Below, one piece after another: positions 10,921-25,500 of a stretch of DNA of 64,000 bases. Every line of letters starts with the position of its first letter. Position 1 is the first letter of the stretch. The stretch spans positions 186,001-250,000 of the forward strand of contig QNQO01000557.1 of NCBI GenBank assembly GCA_003290165.1, in the 5' to 3' direction. The DNA comes from Berberis thunbergii. Taxonomy: Eukaryota > Streptophyta > Magnoliopsida > Ranunculales > Berberidaceae. The translations under genes were made by a program, and so were the position numbers. The notes beneath the pieces are model-generated. The model was given only the letters and a program-made list of their open reading frames with translations. It searched no databases and was not told where the DNA came from.

Positions 10921-13900
10921 CTACAAAAGAGAAACAAAGAAAAATATCATTTCTTGTCACACGTCCTAGCAACGGATAAAGCATAACAGCTGGCCAATCA
11001 ATTCCACTGTTGAGCTAATACATATTAGATAGCATCACAAGCGCTCATAAATAAGAGAATTAGCATTCAAGAACCACATAAATACATGACTGCAAACACC
11101 CATATCAAATAAAAACCCAACAAACTGTAGTATTACTATTAGTTACTACATCGCAAACCATGGTTCCAGCTACTAGTAAATGAACTCAATGAATTCATGG
11201 AGGTTGGGAATTCTATACAGCTAATACATTCCCAGTGCCCTCAAGTTTGTAAAGGCACCCAATTATTTTGGCACATTTTCTCACTTTAGTGGGGCTCGCA
11301 TCGAGCAGAATTTAGCGCTGATTTTTGTAAGGATTATCTCCCCACTCACCCTCACAAAATTCACTTTATTCAGACATAACTTGTCATATCAATCTGAACA
11401 AATGAACTGGTAACATTCTTCAATGTTAATCATTACTTGATGTGGTTATCAAATTCAAAAAAACTAATCATCTCACAAGGATGATATCATCATAAAATAA
11501 ATAAAGGATCTTATTTATATTAATGGACTCTATGAGTGTAAAATATAGAAAAGGTTTCAAAGTTTCAAATTAAATCGTGTGAACGTCAATATGACCCACA
11601 TGTCCAATCTTGTCGTCACTGTTGGCTATGCTATTAAAGCGCAGGTGCAGTGCAACTTGGCTGCCTCGCCTAGTACAATGATGCACTAGTGAGAATATTG
11701 TGTGCCTAGGCTATCACCTTGACCTCCTCATCTATTTTTTTTTTTTTTTTTTGAAAGGCAAGCGTGGGGGTTTATATGTGCTCCCTAGACCACGGAAAAG
11801 AGAAGTAAGGACAGATTGGTTACATTCGCGCATATTTCCTACCTCTAGCATCATCAAATACAATATTTTTAATATCTTCCGCAAAATAACTTGGTATGAT
11901 CGCAACAAACTACTGCCACGTGCCTCAAACACCTCACCTGCTCTTGTGGTTGTGTTGTTGTGCTCCTCGACTCATAATTCTTCTCTCTTTACTCTCCCCT
12001 CTTCTATGATTTTTGTTTGTATTGTACTTCAAGTTTGCCATCATTCCATACACATCCCACATTTTCATTCTATGAACAAAACGACAACATGGAAAAGGAA
12101 GAGGGAGATGGAGAAGAGCATGACTTAGTCATATGTTGAGGTCAAGGGGAGTATTGAATAAAAATGAAATTTTGTATACATATTTTGAGATCGACTCGTT
12201 GCATTGCTAGATCTGAATTACGAGGCTATCATATAATTATGATAAGATCGCATGAGTTAATTGGTTTGGTTTGTATTCAATTTATAGTTTATATGCATTA
12301 GCATTAATTCATTTATGAAGGCATAGCAGTCTACATGTGTTTTAGGGATGGCCTCAAACTTGAGGCTAGCCTAGGCAGTCAAAGGCATGATGCTAGAATG
12401 CAACGCCTTGTGCCTCAAAACAGCGCAGATGTCAGGTTGAACAATAGAGATTCAGATAAATTCCACTGTGAATAGCATAATGACCCAAGCCCTGAAGAGA
12501 TAAGTCCCATGACCTAGTCTATCTACTTGTGAACCCATCTTCATGTCCCTAGGAGCAGCCTCCTATCTACAATGGCCTAAAGTACTTCCTGATATGGATA
12601 TAGTAGACTAGAATCTTTCATCCCATCAGAACCAGGCAGCTGTGCAAGTGTCCCAAAGATTCCACTTTCTCAAAGTGCCATGTTCCCACCTAATGAAACA
12701 ACTGATAACGACTTCCTTTCTTGGAATTTTTACTGGTCCTATTACCGAGATCCTCTTGGGATTCTAAATAACTCTTAGTTTCAACTATTTGCTCTTATTC
12801 ATGCATCCCTAATATCTCACCAAGAAGCTGTCCACCTCATGATCAACATGAAGAGTCCTATATGCCTGACCCATCAAACTCGCTTCTGCAGCCACTGGAA
12901 AGTTCGGAGGCTCCTTTCCAGATTGTAGCCCACTTTGACCAACCTGCTTGTTTACCAAAGCATGCCACCTGCCAATGTCATTGGGACAGTGACACACGTT
13001 TGATTCAAATTTTGAATCAATGGTCCTGAAGAAATTTTGCTCACTCCCTCATCCATTTTAACTTATCCTTATCAGCACTCTCATCATTACCCTGAATGTG
13101 GTTACTTGTATTATGAGGCAGATCTTGCAAAAATGTGACTGTGTTAGTCTATTTATAGCTTACAGCCTTCCCCTTCATGTCTGCAAATACTCACCATTGA
13201 TCACAAACAAAACTGAACAGCTATCTGTCCGAAGAGGATAACCCATAGACAGAATCTGAACTCTGAAATAACCGCGCTCTACCTACATCTATCTTTCTGC
13301 GGCACTGTCTCCCTATACCAGCCCAAAGGGAAGACATATATCAATGACATCGTGTTCAATGTATTTCATGATTTTTCCTCTCAACTTTCCAATTCCAACT
13401 CGGATTAGTAAATTTCATGTTGAAGCTTTACTCATTAGATAACCTCTGATTGTTTCTTCCTTTTTCCCTCCGAACATGAACAACCACAAACCCCTTCTTT
13501 GATTCAGTAAACCTACGGCTTCAATTCAAGTTTCCCTTCTAAGTCTTAAGCACATGGATTGTAATAGTAGTAGAACACCCACATGTCACTTCAGGCTTGC
13601 ACTGGTCTACCTAGCTGTAGCTTTCCCCATCTCCAATCCCTTCAAAAGATCTAAGAATCTCGCAAAAAACTGCCACCCACCAAGGTTTAAAAAATCTTAA
13701 TTGGGAACTTTCATGAGTCACGAGGCGTATGATATTGATTTAATCAATTGCTAAAAATACCTGAGGTGTCAGTTCGTTAACTATAAGCCTCACACTTTGG
13801 TGAGCCTCGCATCACAGCCTCACAACAGTGTTTTAAATGTGGCCACCCACAACCTTTTTTTCCTGCGATGAATACATACACGAACTGGATACGAGCAAAC

Positions 13901-16467
13901 CACCCATCCTAGATAGCTCTAGTTTCTTCAATGCCTTTTCAAGAGTGACATTTTATTAGATCAAGTTAGAGAGTCTGGATGAGGACAGGGGTATCAACAA
14001 TCCCAATGGAATAAAGATTTCAAGCAAGACGAAGGGGTGGTCACTAGCCATCGACTCAGAAAGTCATAGCTATGGTGTGAAGGAGCTTGTGAGTAAAGAG
14101 GTTACCAGCAGTACATAGAAAGAGAGTGAAAGGTAACTTCAGAAAGCAGTACATAGAAAGAGAGTGAAAGGCAACTTTAGAAAGGGGGGAATTGTACTCA
14201 AAGTATCTCTCTTAAGCAGTGTTCTAAAAAGCGCTGAGCGGTGGGCGGGCGAATAGCAGGTGCCTAGCGCCCAGGAGCCTAGGCGGTTTTAGGTTTTGTA
14301 TTATAACTTCAATAATTTACAAAAGTTAAGCATAATACCTTATCAATTACATCCAATTTAATGCTAAGATTCATACGCAAAATTTAAAAACATGAAAAAT
14401 TAACAATCATGAACAAAACTTATTAAAACTCAAATGACTGAAGTTGGTCATGATGGGTACTTTATACAAAGTTGAATTTGTGAACAAATATCCAAACATA
14501 CTCTTTATTTTTCTTCAAATTGCATGAATGACCTCAGTCATGTTTGATAAAATCTACATTACTAAAATTGGTACCGACAGATCCTTTGAGAATTCCATTA
14601 AGTAATCATCATTTGCTACATTCAGACATATACTAAATACAAAACAATTAAATTGTTTATTTCCAAAAAAAAAAAAAAAAACGAACACAATCAGCCCCAT
14701 TCAAAAAAAAAAAAAATCGCCCAGACCGCCTAGACCGCTCCCAGCCATTAATCTGTAACGCCTAGCGCCTATGCCGTTTTTTAGAACACTGGTCTTAAGT
14801 ATTACATGCGTCTTTTCTTCGAAAAAAACATAAGATCATCAACATAATAAATAAAAAGCAATTTATTACAAAAAGATTGTGTAAATTTCCTTGTAACCAT
14901 TCAACAAAGGTATTACTGTGAAAGATGTCCCGTCTTTTTTTACAAGGAAAGGATGATGTTAGAACGACAAAGGGACAAATAAAAAAAACACCAATTAACT
15001 ATGCAGTTATGTTAAAAGGCGACTAATGCGAAGCAACCAAAAATCGCTTTGGTGAATGCGAGTTGAATGCAAACTATAGTGCACACGATGATTGTACTTA
15101 TTCTTTAACAACTCAACTGTTTATTTTTTCATAATTTTTCTTTGTCCTAAAAAGTCAAGGCGTACGCCTTGTTATGCATCCGTGCGCCACTTTGCATTGA
15201 GAGAAGCCTAATCGCCACAGTAAGCGGAAAAAAAAAATTTAAACATTGACCCGAGGTACTCAATACCCCTGTAAAATCTACACCTCCAGCTTAAGTTGGG
15301 AATATTATGGCGCGGGTTCTGCCTAGAATAGCAAGGGAATAAATAGTCACCTAAATGTAAATCAAAACACAAACAGATTTGAGCATTTTCTCATCTCATT
15401 CTCTTGTTGCCTAACAATTGGAATACCTGTGGAAACTCGAATCTCGATGGGAAAAATAAAGATGTATCTCTACATACTGAAAATAAACAGTTTGTACTAT
15501 CATGGATAGAGTACATTGGGCACAACTAATATAAAGCAAATACCAAAATAAGACGGAATATTTAAAAGGATGAGTACTTGACTCGTTTCAAGATTAAAAA
15601 TGAAGGTCATCAAATGGTTAAATGACATTCTAATTAGACAATGCAGATCCATATATAAGAAAGTACAGTTCGTATTTATTGTCTTGCAAGTCACTAACTT
15701 TATAATGGAAAAGCAGCTGCTCGATGCTAAACTGAACAAAGAGTGACGTTTATATCTCTTACCCATAGGTCCACTTCCTGTTTCTCGGCTATAGTCAATC
15801 AGATCTTTCATACTGTTAACCACCTCTGAAATCTGCAAATCATCCACAATATAACACAAGTGAAGAAAATACTCAGTACCCCGCTTGACTAGCTTTGATT
15901 TGTAATCTTTAGTGGAAGATGAAACAATACAGAGACAGAAATGGATAAAAGTTTGACAATACTAACGGACCACAACAACAAAAACGAACATAAATATAAA
16001 AGCAAAGCTATAATGGCTATCAAGAAACTGAGGGAAGGGTAAAGCAAGGTAACTGCACTATCAAGAAAATTTGTATAAACTGACACACATGGTAACTGAC
16101 ACACGTGTGTAACTACACTATCAAGAAGGGTAAAGTTGTATAAACTAACACACATGGTAACTGCACTATCAAGAAAATTTTATTGAGGGAAGGGTAAAGC
16201 AAGGAAATTTTTACATAAAACCATAATCACAATAATACTAATGAAAAAGCTAGAAGTGCTATGTACAGATATACACAAATGGAATGGAACAATTTATAAA
16301 GCAAAACTGTGCTATGTAGATGCAATTATTCACATTGAAAGTCTTGATATGCTGACTCCAAAGTTAAAAACTCAAACTTCGAAACCTGACCACATCAGGG
16401 TGAAACCAGTCAAGGCGGTTTTTGTGTTCTCTCTCTTTTCATTTTCTAAATGAATAAAACTCTTTCC

Positions 16468-16501
<34 letters not shown>

Positions 16502-19500
16502 TAATAATAATGTAGTAAAGTACAAACTCAATGGGACTTTGCACCCTTAAAATATATCAAAGGGGTAAGAATGAATCTCCTATATGTTTTTGAAAGGTAA
16601 TATTTCATTGCAAACACAAAGGGTACAATGAATCCCAAGATGGTGACGAGCACCACCTTACAAGAAAGACAATCACATTGTATCAAGAAACCCTTCCCAC
16701 GCCCACAGAATCATCAAAAATAACCATCCCTGCCTTGTAATTATCTTACCATTTCTTACTCAAAGTCGAAGCTCAATACCTCTTGGATGTATACAAGAGG
16801 ATCTCTACAGCCTGTATATTCCCCCTCAACACAGCTGCTACCATTAGAACCAGACAGCTAAATGAATCTCCTAAATTAACTTATCCCATGTATGGAGTTC
16901 GGGAGTAGGCTTGGCGAGAAGTATATCCCAAGCAATTCCCATCGGATAGACATGATTTCATACATGTTCTATCTAACTTCTTTCCCTCGATGATTCTACT
17001 CTCTCCTTCCAATCACCCACAGAGTTATTAGAAGAGTCATTTACTGTGTATGGAAAGCATTCTCAAGTTCCAATGACAAAGCCATTCCATCAGCCCATAT
17101 TGGAAGGAGCAACCATCTGGTTTCACCAACAATACCCACCACATAGATGTGACCAAGGACGGATTCACGTGACTGACTTTTGAGGAAAAGAAATTTATTT
17201 GTCCCCCTCCCCAACTTGCTCCATCTCCCTCATTCACAGTCTGATTCTACAAACTCTACAAACTCCTTTCCTTTCACAGAGTCCTGATCTTTCTTAGAGT
17301 TTGATTCTATGTAAAATTGTAAACTTCATCATCACAGTGATAGAGAGTCTAGGGCTTCAATCAAATCCCTCAAATCTCTTCTACAGACTCCATCTCCCTC
17401 AATCCCTCAACCTCTACACACTCCATCGGATTCATAGAGAGTCAGAGATAGGGGTTCAAATCCCTCGAATCTCTTCAAGAGTCATAGTACTTCTCTTCTC
17501 ACACTCCATGAAGACATGATGAGGGAAACCCCAAATTTCATCATCTTCACAAGAACCAGAGATCTATAAGACCTATAATTATCCAAACCTTCTTCTTCCT
17601 CCAGGTGCTGGAATGTGAGGAAACCAAACAAGGATTGTTGGAGCCTGGAGATGCTGCTGCCGGAGGTTTCTCGAACTCAGAGACTGCTAGGTATTCTGAA
17701 TCTTCTTAGTTTTTTTTTTCCATTTTAATTGTAACTTGTGGCAATTTTCATTGTTATGATGGTTTTGGTTGATTTGTTCATATAAAAGTTTAGATGATTC
17801 TTTGGTTTACTTGATTTAAATGGGTGTTATTGTTGGTGGTTTGGCTCCATCTATGTTGCAAATGGATGGTTTCATCTACTCTTGCAAATGAGTGGACGGT
17901 TTTGGTTTTGTGCATCATACTTTTAGAAATTTGGGTTACTTGTGATTCCTGAAAATCTTCAAGAACAAGTGAAGTGGATTTTTCATTCTTGGTGATCAAG
18001 CTATGTTGATCTAATTTTTTTATGTGTTTTGTTTCATTTGCTTAATGAAATCATTGCAAGTGTTTTCTCTTGTTTAATTAGCTTAATCTAATTTGTATTT
18101 CCATGGGTATCTCTGCAATGAGGAAATCCTCCTCATTGTTGTCACTGTGTAGTTGAAAAAGAGAGAAACTATCACATGATGAGAAATTAATGATGACAAT
18201 AGTTGAAAAGGAAACTATCACAATGTAGGTTCTGTGTGTTAACAAGTAGGGATCATTTTGTGTTGGACCTGTTGGTTTTGAGCAAAAATTTAAAATGTAC
18301 TTGGAGATTGATATTTGTGGACTTGAGTCTTGAGGTTATTGGTTCTCTTCATTAAAGAGCTTTGAACATAATTATGATGAGAAATTGGTGAGCATCCTTT
18401 AGACGAGAGAAGCAAGAAATTGGCGAGCATCCTTTGAATATAACTATGATGAGAAATTGGTGAACATAACTATGAAGAAAATTGGTGAACATCCGTTTAG
18501 ATGGCATCCAAATGTGAATTTGACATCTCACTTACTCGTACCATTGCTTACTACGATGAGAGAAGCAAGAGCTCCTAAACAAATGTCTTCATTTACCATC
18601 TTACTTACTCATACCATTTGTTTTTTGCAATTTTCCTAGAGGATTAATTTGTTAATTGAGGATACATAAATATATTGAATGTTTTTATTCATATAAAGTT
18701 TTAGGATACATAAATATATTGAATGCAATCTTATATAGTCTTTGTTTTATTTCAACTATGGATAGGTTTAAAAGAAAGTCGGTGAGTGATTTACCACCTA
18801 CAACCCAAAATAAGGATGACAATAATTTATCAGAACCAATCTCAAAGAAAGTCATTTAGAGATTGATCTATCAAATCTTCCAACAAATCCTGGTTTAAGA
18901 CTTCGTATTTCCGATTATCATCCGAAAGATCAAGAGGTTCTTAGAAAGGCTTATTTGCAAAAGGGTCCTTGTCCACCGATGAACTACACATTCCCACAAA
19001 AAATAGGAGGTGCACTACAACGTTTTAATGTAGCTTGGTTCACTGAGTATAAGAGTTAGCTAGAGTATAGCATAGCAAAGAATGTCGCCTTTTGTCTCCA
19101 TTGTTATCTTTTCAAAAGTGACGGGGAATAAGGGGATGGTGATTGTTTTGTTGCTAAAGGATTCAGTAATTTGAAAAAAAAAACCTTGAAACTCATGTAG
19201 GAAAGCCTAATAGTCTGCACACTCAAACTTATATGAAGAGCCGAAATTTACTGAATCAAAAACATCATATCTAATCACATTGAAAACATCAGGAGCGTGG
19301 TTCTAAAAAATGCTCCAGAGAACCACAAACTCACTGCACCTGAAATTTAAAAAGATATTACACGTGCAGCCGCATGTGAAACCACTCTTGCTATACTCAA
19401 AGATCTTGGAGATGCATTATTTGTCGTTTTGATTGATGAGTCTATCAGTCAAAGAGCAAATGTATGTTATCTTGCGCCATGTGAACAAAAACGAATGTAT

Positions 19501-22500
19501 AGTTGAATATTTTCTTGGTATTTCTGCACGTCTCTGAAACAAATGCAATATCACTCAAGACAGCACTTGTAAAAATGTTTTTTGATCATAAGTTGAATAT
19601 AACTAGGTTACGTGGCCAAGGTTATGATGGGGCGAGCAATATGCAAGGCCAATTTAATGGACTTAATCTCTGATTCTCAAGGAAATAAGTCTGCATTTTA
19701 TGTACATTGTTTTACACATCAACTTCAGTTAGCGCTTGTACATGTTGCAAAGAATCATCCCAAATTGTTTCTCTTCAACTTGGTTTCAAGCAGTGTTCTA
19801 AAAAGCATTAGGCGGTGTGCAAGCGGCGAGCAGGTGCCTAGCGCCCAAGGGCCTAAGCTTGCACCTAGGCGGTCTTAGGTTTATATTATAACTTTAATAA
19901 TTTACAAAGTTAAGCATTAAACCTTATCAATTACATTCAATCAAGGATGCACGGACACGGACTCAGACACGGATACGACACGGCGACTCGGCAATTTTCA
20001 AAAAATAGGACTCGGCGACACGGTCAAAACTTATTTTTTTAATATATTTTTTGTAACTCATATGAACATAAATTATAAATAATAATAGTGAACAATCCAT
20101 ACATATCATATCAATAAAACATTCATTCATTCAAATTTCAAATGCATCGTAAAATCAAGCTCAAGTCATACTCATAAAGCATAAGCATCTGAGAATGTAA
20201 AAACTCATTATTTGCAATATGAATTCCCTGATTGAAATACTCATTCTTTGCTAATGCTAATCTACTTTTTTTATTCTTTGCAGTTGAAGTACAAAAATCA
20301 ACAGAAATTAGAAAATCAGCATAAAAGATAATAAGCAATACTCATTGTTTTATTCTACAGTTTTACTAGTGTTGGAAGAACACACATCCTCCTCAAATAT
20401 CAGAGACACAGAGAGTCTCATATTCATGAAATCATTCATGAAATCAGAATATGGAAGAATATGAAAAAAATTTGAGGATGTGTGTTCAATCAGAGATGAA
20501 CAAAATCAGGATGTGTGTTGCAATATCAGCACAATACTCATTCAAAAAAGAAAGAAAAAAATCCAAAGCAGAAAGAAAATCAGAGAAGAAATCCGAGAAG
20601 AGAAGATGCATAGACTGATAGAAGAAAATCGCAGAAAAAAAAAATTGAAAGAAGATAGATACCTGCTGAGGACGACATCGTCTCCTTCCCTGCGAGCTCC
20701 CTCTCTCCTCTAGCTCCGTCCAGCGACCACCCCTCGATCTATCTCAATGTGAACTCGCCGAAATCGATCGAAATGAAACTCAAGTCGAAATTGATCGAAC
20801 ACCCTTGAGGATGAAATGAAACTCAAGTCGAAATCGATCGAACTCTCTGTCAAAATCGACCGAAATCGATCGAACTCTCTCTGTCGATCAAACCCTCTCT
20901 CTCTGTCGATCGAACCCTCTCTATTGATCAAACCCTCTCTGTCGATCGGAACCCTCCTCTCCCTCTCTGTCGAAATCGACCGAACCATCGAACCCTCTCT
21001 CTCTCTCGATCGATACCCTCTCTGTCGAAATTGATCAAACGCTCGAGTCTACTCCCTCTCTGTTCCTCTCTGCTTTCTCTGCTCTCTGATTAGGGCTTGT
21101 GGGAGGGAGGAACCGAATGATCGAAGAAGAGGGATTAATAGCACCCGACCAAGTCCAGACCGTGTCTGACCGAGTCTTGACCGTGTTCAGACCGTGGTCA
21201 ACGAATTTTGACCGTTGACCACGTGTCCAATACGTGTCGGACGCGTGTCGGACGTGAATCCGTGTCCGACACGTATTTGACTCGTGACTCGGAGATTTTC
21301 AAAGAGTCGATGCATCCTTGCATTCAATTTTAATGCCAAGATACATATGCAAAATTTAAAAATGAAAAATAAACATCATGAACAAAATTTATTAAAATTC
21401 AAATACTGAAGTTGGTCATGATGGGTACTTTATACAAAATTGAATTTGTGGACAAATATCCAAACTTACTCTTATTTTTCTTCAAATTGCATGAATAACC
21501 TTAGTCATGTTGATAAAATCTACATTACTAAAATTGGTACCGATAATCCTTTGAGATTCCATTAAGTAATCATCATTTGCTACATTTAGACATATACTGA
21601 ATAAAAATAATTAAATTATTTATTTCTAAAAAGAGGAAAGAAAAATAAAATAAGAACACAATCAGCCTATTAAAAAAAACTCACCCAGACTGTGCAGTTA
21701 AAACGCCGATATAAAGGAGTTATTTATATCGGTTAACGACCTAAAAAATTTCACGGCCATATTTAACGACAAATTGTAACGGTAGCCAATATAAACGGTC
21801 ATTTCGCGACCGTTATAGATTTATAAATATATGTATAAAAAAAATTGATCGATTTTATTTCTTTTTCAGATCTTTCTTTTTCAGATCTAAAGAGGAGAGA
21901 AGAAGAAATTGAAGGAAGACGAGAGAGAAGAAGGAAGACGAACAAGACGAAAGATCTAAAGTTTCATCATCATCAATAAGCGAATCCTCTTATTCTTTTT
22001 CTTCTTCTTTTTCATTCATCTTCCCAGCCGCTGCTGCTTTGATCTCAGCTGTCCATTTGTACTTGCGATCAATGTCGTCCTTATCGGGACTCTTGATCTC
22101 AGCAGTCCAGGAATAGTTCCTGTCAAGATCCTTGAGCTTCGCATTCACAAATCGATCCAACCTAGCTCAAGAGCTGAGACTCGGTCGCTCAAGCTCTTCA
22201 AGTAGAGATCAGTTTCAGTGATAACAAAGGATTGATGTTGAAGAATGTAAGAGGAGGAAGAGGAATTCTCCGTCTCGAATCTGGATGAGATCGGTAATTG
22301 AGTCAAAGAACTCAAAGGGGGAAGGAGTGGAGGAGAGATGGAATGAGGCAGGGGTAGGGATAAGGTTTGGGTGATGAAGAGAAGATCTAGTAGCAGAGAT
22401 GGAGTTGGAAACCTTAATGCTTCTTCTCCTAAGACCACAAGGGGGGTTGGCTTGAAATGGTAGTGGTTTGATGTTTGATGAAGAATCTCGAGGGTTCAAT

Positions 22501-25500
22501 CATCTCCAATCTTCTGAATCCTCCTCCGCTCATGGTGATGGTAATGGTGACGGCGATGGCGAAGGAAGAGTGAGCTGAGCTCTGAAGTCAAGTTAGGGTT
22601 TTGTTTTGCAGCTGTAGTTGAGAGCGGCCAAGCAGAGGGGGTTGTTAACTTAAAAGGGTGAGTGAGAAAGAGAGAATAGTAAAAAAGGAAAGGAGGTCAA
22701 AAGCTGACAGTGAATTTGGAAATAGGAAAAAGAGCGCACATGGGGGTGTTGGGCGAGCATCAAAACACTAAATTGACAATAAATTAACATTAGTTTCAAA
22801 TTATGTTTAGTGATTTACATTTTCAACTAATACATTAAATCATAAATACTTATTGGAGGTATAAAAATATATTTAAATATATATTTTATTATATACCGGT
22901 ATATACCGATATATCCCGATATAATCCGATATAACTTGTAACGCTCCTAAACCGTTATGGGTCTGTTATCCGTTTTAACTGCATAGCGCCAGACCCGCCT
23001 AGACTGCCCAGAACCGCCCAAATTTTAGAACACTACTTTCAAGTGCGATGAACATTGTTGCACCCTCATGCAGCATTAGGAAATTCTTCGAGATAGAACA
23101 AGCTATTAAAATTCTTGAGAGACTCAATAGTGACGAACTATCAAGTAGTCAATGGTTGAACTCAAAAAACCAACTTAAACAACCTGGTGACACACGTTGG
23201 GGGTCTTACTATAAAACCTTGATAAGTTTGCTTCTTAATTTTTCTTCAATGATGATGTGCATAAAGATTGTATTGTAGTGAAACGTGGTTTAAACTTGTA
23301 TCAGAAGGGAGAAGCATATGCTTTATTAGATTCTATGCCAATCTTTTGAGTTCTTTAATTTGCATTTAATGAAGGATTATTGACAATAACCTGAGATTGT
23401 CAATGACATTACAAAGAAAAAGATCAAGATGTTATGCGATGACCTTAGTTAAAGTCTCCAAACAACAATTGAAATGATGAGGGAAGATAAGATGGGATAT
23501 ACTTGTGACAAGGTTGCTTCATTTTTGTGCAAAACATGATATTGTTGTTCTTGAGATGGATGATACATTTATACGAGGAACATCCCGACGCAATGCTGAA
23601 AAATTAACGAACATATATCATTATCGAGTTGAATTATTCGATACCAGCATAGATATGCAACTTAAGAACTAAATAACCGCTTTGATGAGGTGAACACGGA
23701 ATTGCTTCTTTGTATGGCATGCTTAATCCAAGTGATCTTTGTCAGCTTTTGGTAATCAGCGATTGATTCAGCTCGCTCAATTTTATCCAACTGATTTTTC
23801 AAAATAAATCTCATGGGTACTTCATGATCAATTGAAAATTTATGTTATTGATATGCGTTCCAAAAATGAATTTTCAAATGTCAATGGAATTAGCAGTTTA
23901 GCTAAGAAGATAGTTGAGACCAAAAAGGAATGTCTTTCCTAAGGTTTATTTACTCATAACATTGTGACTCATCCTACCAGTTGCCACCGCTTTAGTTGAG
24001 AGAACATTTTCTGTTATGAATATAGTGAAGAATCGAATGGGAGATGATTGGATGAATGATTGTTTAGTTACGTATATTGAAAAAAAATTGATGGCATTGA
24101 CAATGAAGCATCATGAAATGATTTCAAGGTATGAAAATGGTAGAAGCCCGTTGTACTTTTTTTATCTGATTGGGGAGGGGAAGTTTTTTGGTACTCATGG
24201 ATGTAGATGTGTAAAGTTTAAATTATATAACTATTTTGGTATATCCAAGGTAATCTTCATCCTTTTTTTAATGAAAATTTTTTATTAGATTAAATGAAGT
24301 TTTGATTAGCAACCTATGCAGTTAAAACGGATAACGGATTCATAACAGTCCGGAAACGTTATAGGTTATTACAGGATATAATGTGATATAATGGCATATA
24401 AGGAAAATTTAGTTAAATATATTTTTATACACCCATAAAGTATTGATATTATTATCATCATCATCATCATCAAAGCCCATTCTTGAGATTTTCGGGGTCG
24501 GCTACATGATTTTGGTTCTCCAAGCAATGCGATTTTCCCACATTTCCTCACCTAATCCAAGTCAATGATATCGTCATTCACCGTCTTCATCCAAGTTTTC
24601 AACGGTGTCCCCTCCGTCTACACCCTCCATTAACTTGCCAATCTAAACATTTTCTAATTGGCGCCGTGTTTGGTCTCCTCCGCACATGACCAAATCAAGT
24701 TAAACGTCTTTCTCTAATTTTTTCCTCTATGGACGCTACACCTAAGTATCTCCTAATTCTTTCATTTCTAATTTTATCCTTACGAGTTTTACCACACATC
24801 CACCTTAACATACGCATTTCTGCTACTGCCATCCTATGCGTATGTTGTCCGTAGTAGCCCAACATTCTGAACCGTATAGCATAGCTGGTCGAACCAATGG
24901 TCTTATAGCATTTCCCTTTTAGCCTTGCAGGCATCCTTCTATCGCACAATACTTCTGACGCCATTCATCATTTCAACCAACCAGTTTTAATCCTGTGGTC
25001 TACATCTGCTCCAATAGCCCATTCTTTTGAATTATAGACCCTAGGTATCGAAAGCTTCACACTCCGGGACCTCGACACCTTCGATCTCAATTGCATTACT
25101 TCTCCCTCTTGGTTCATACCCAAAGTTGCACACTAGATACTCCGTCTTCGAACGGCTAATTCTAAACCTTTACTCTCTAAAGCCTCCTGCCATTAACTAA
25201 TTTTGACCTAAACCTGCACTAGTCTCATCCATCAAGACAATATCATCTGCAAATAACATGCACCAAGGTACATCTTCTTGCAAATGTCTCGTCAACTCAT
25301 CCATGACCAAGCAAAGAGATATGGACTTAACGCCGACCCTTGATGTAGTCTACTGTCACTGAAAATTCACTAGACATCCCACCTACTGAGCGAACACTTG
25401 TTACAACCTCTTCATACATATCCTTAATGATATCGACATAACATTGAGACATTTTTTCCTTTCAAGCACCCACCAAATTAACTCCCTGGGGACCCTATCA

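Larger units (their letters stand above)
19784..23043. mobile_element. Larger CAGTGTTCTAAAAA element inserted in the hAT pseudogene
   Basis: The element is 19791-23036 (3246 bp). It begins CAGTGTTCTAAAAAGC and ends TTTTAGAACACTAC, flanked by TTTCAAG at 19784-19790 and 23037-23043. Without the two insertions inside it (19942-21320 and 21690-22986) it would be close to the 576-bp size of the copy at 14217, and the two copies align through the GGTGCCTAGCGCCCA start, the middle and the CCGCCTAGAC end. Confidence 0.85.
18758..24190 (+). pseudogene. hAT transposase pseudogene (ZMYM/DUF4371 type), split by an insertion
   Basis: The + strand ATG at 18758 begins MDRFKRKSVSDLPPTTQNKD, the start typical of plant hAT proteins with a TTF-type zinc finger and DUF4371. 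Recognisable later pieces are a zinc-finger-type NVAFCLHCYLFK-like stretch near 19080, the catalytic-region LRGQGYDGASNMQGQFNGL-type segment near 19600-19660, and SAFYVHCFTHQLQLALVHVA at about 19690-19750. The gene breaks at 19790 and resumes at 23037 with the DTRWGSYYKTLISLLLNF segment. It ends with the hAT dimerisation segment ATALVERTFSVMNIVKNRMG (about 23980-24040). Many stops and frameshifts make it inactive. Terminal repeats of this element were not found; the 3' end may lie near 26450 (CTCCGCCCCCC-type sequence). Confidence 0.85.
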
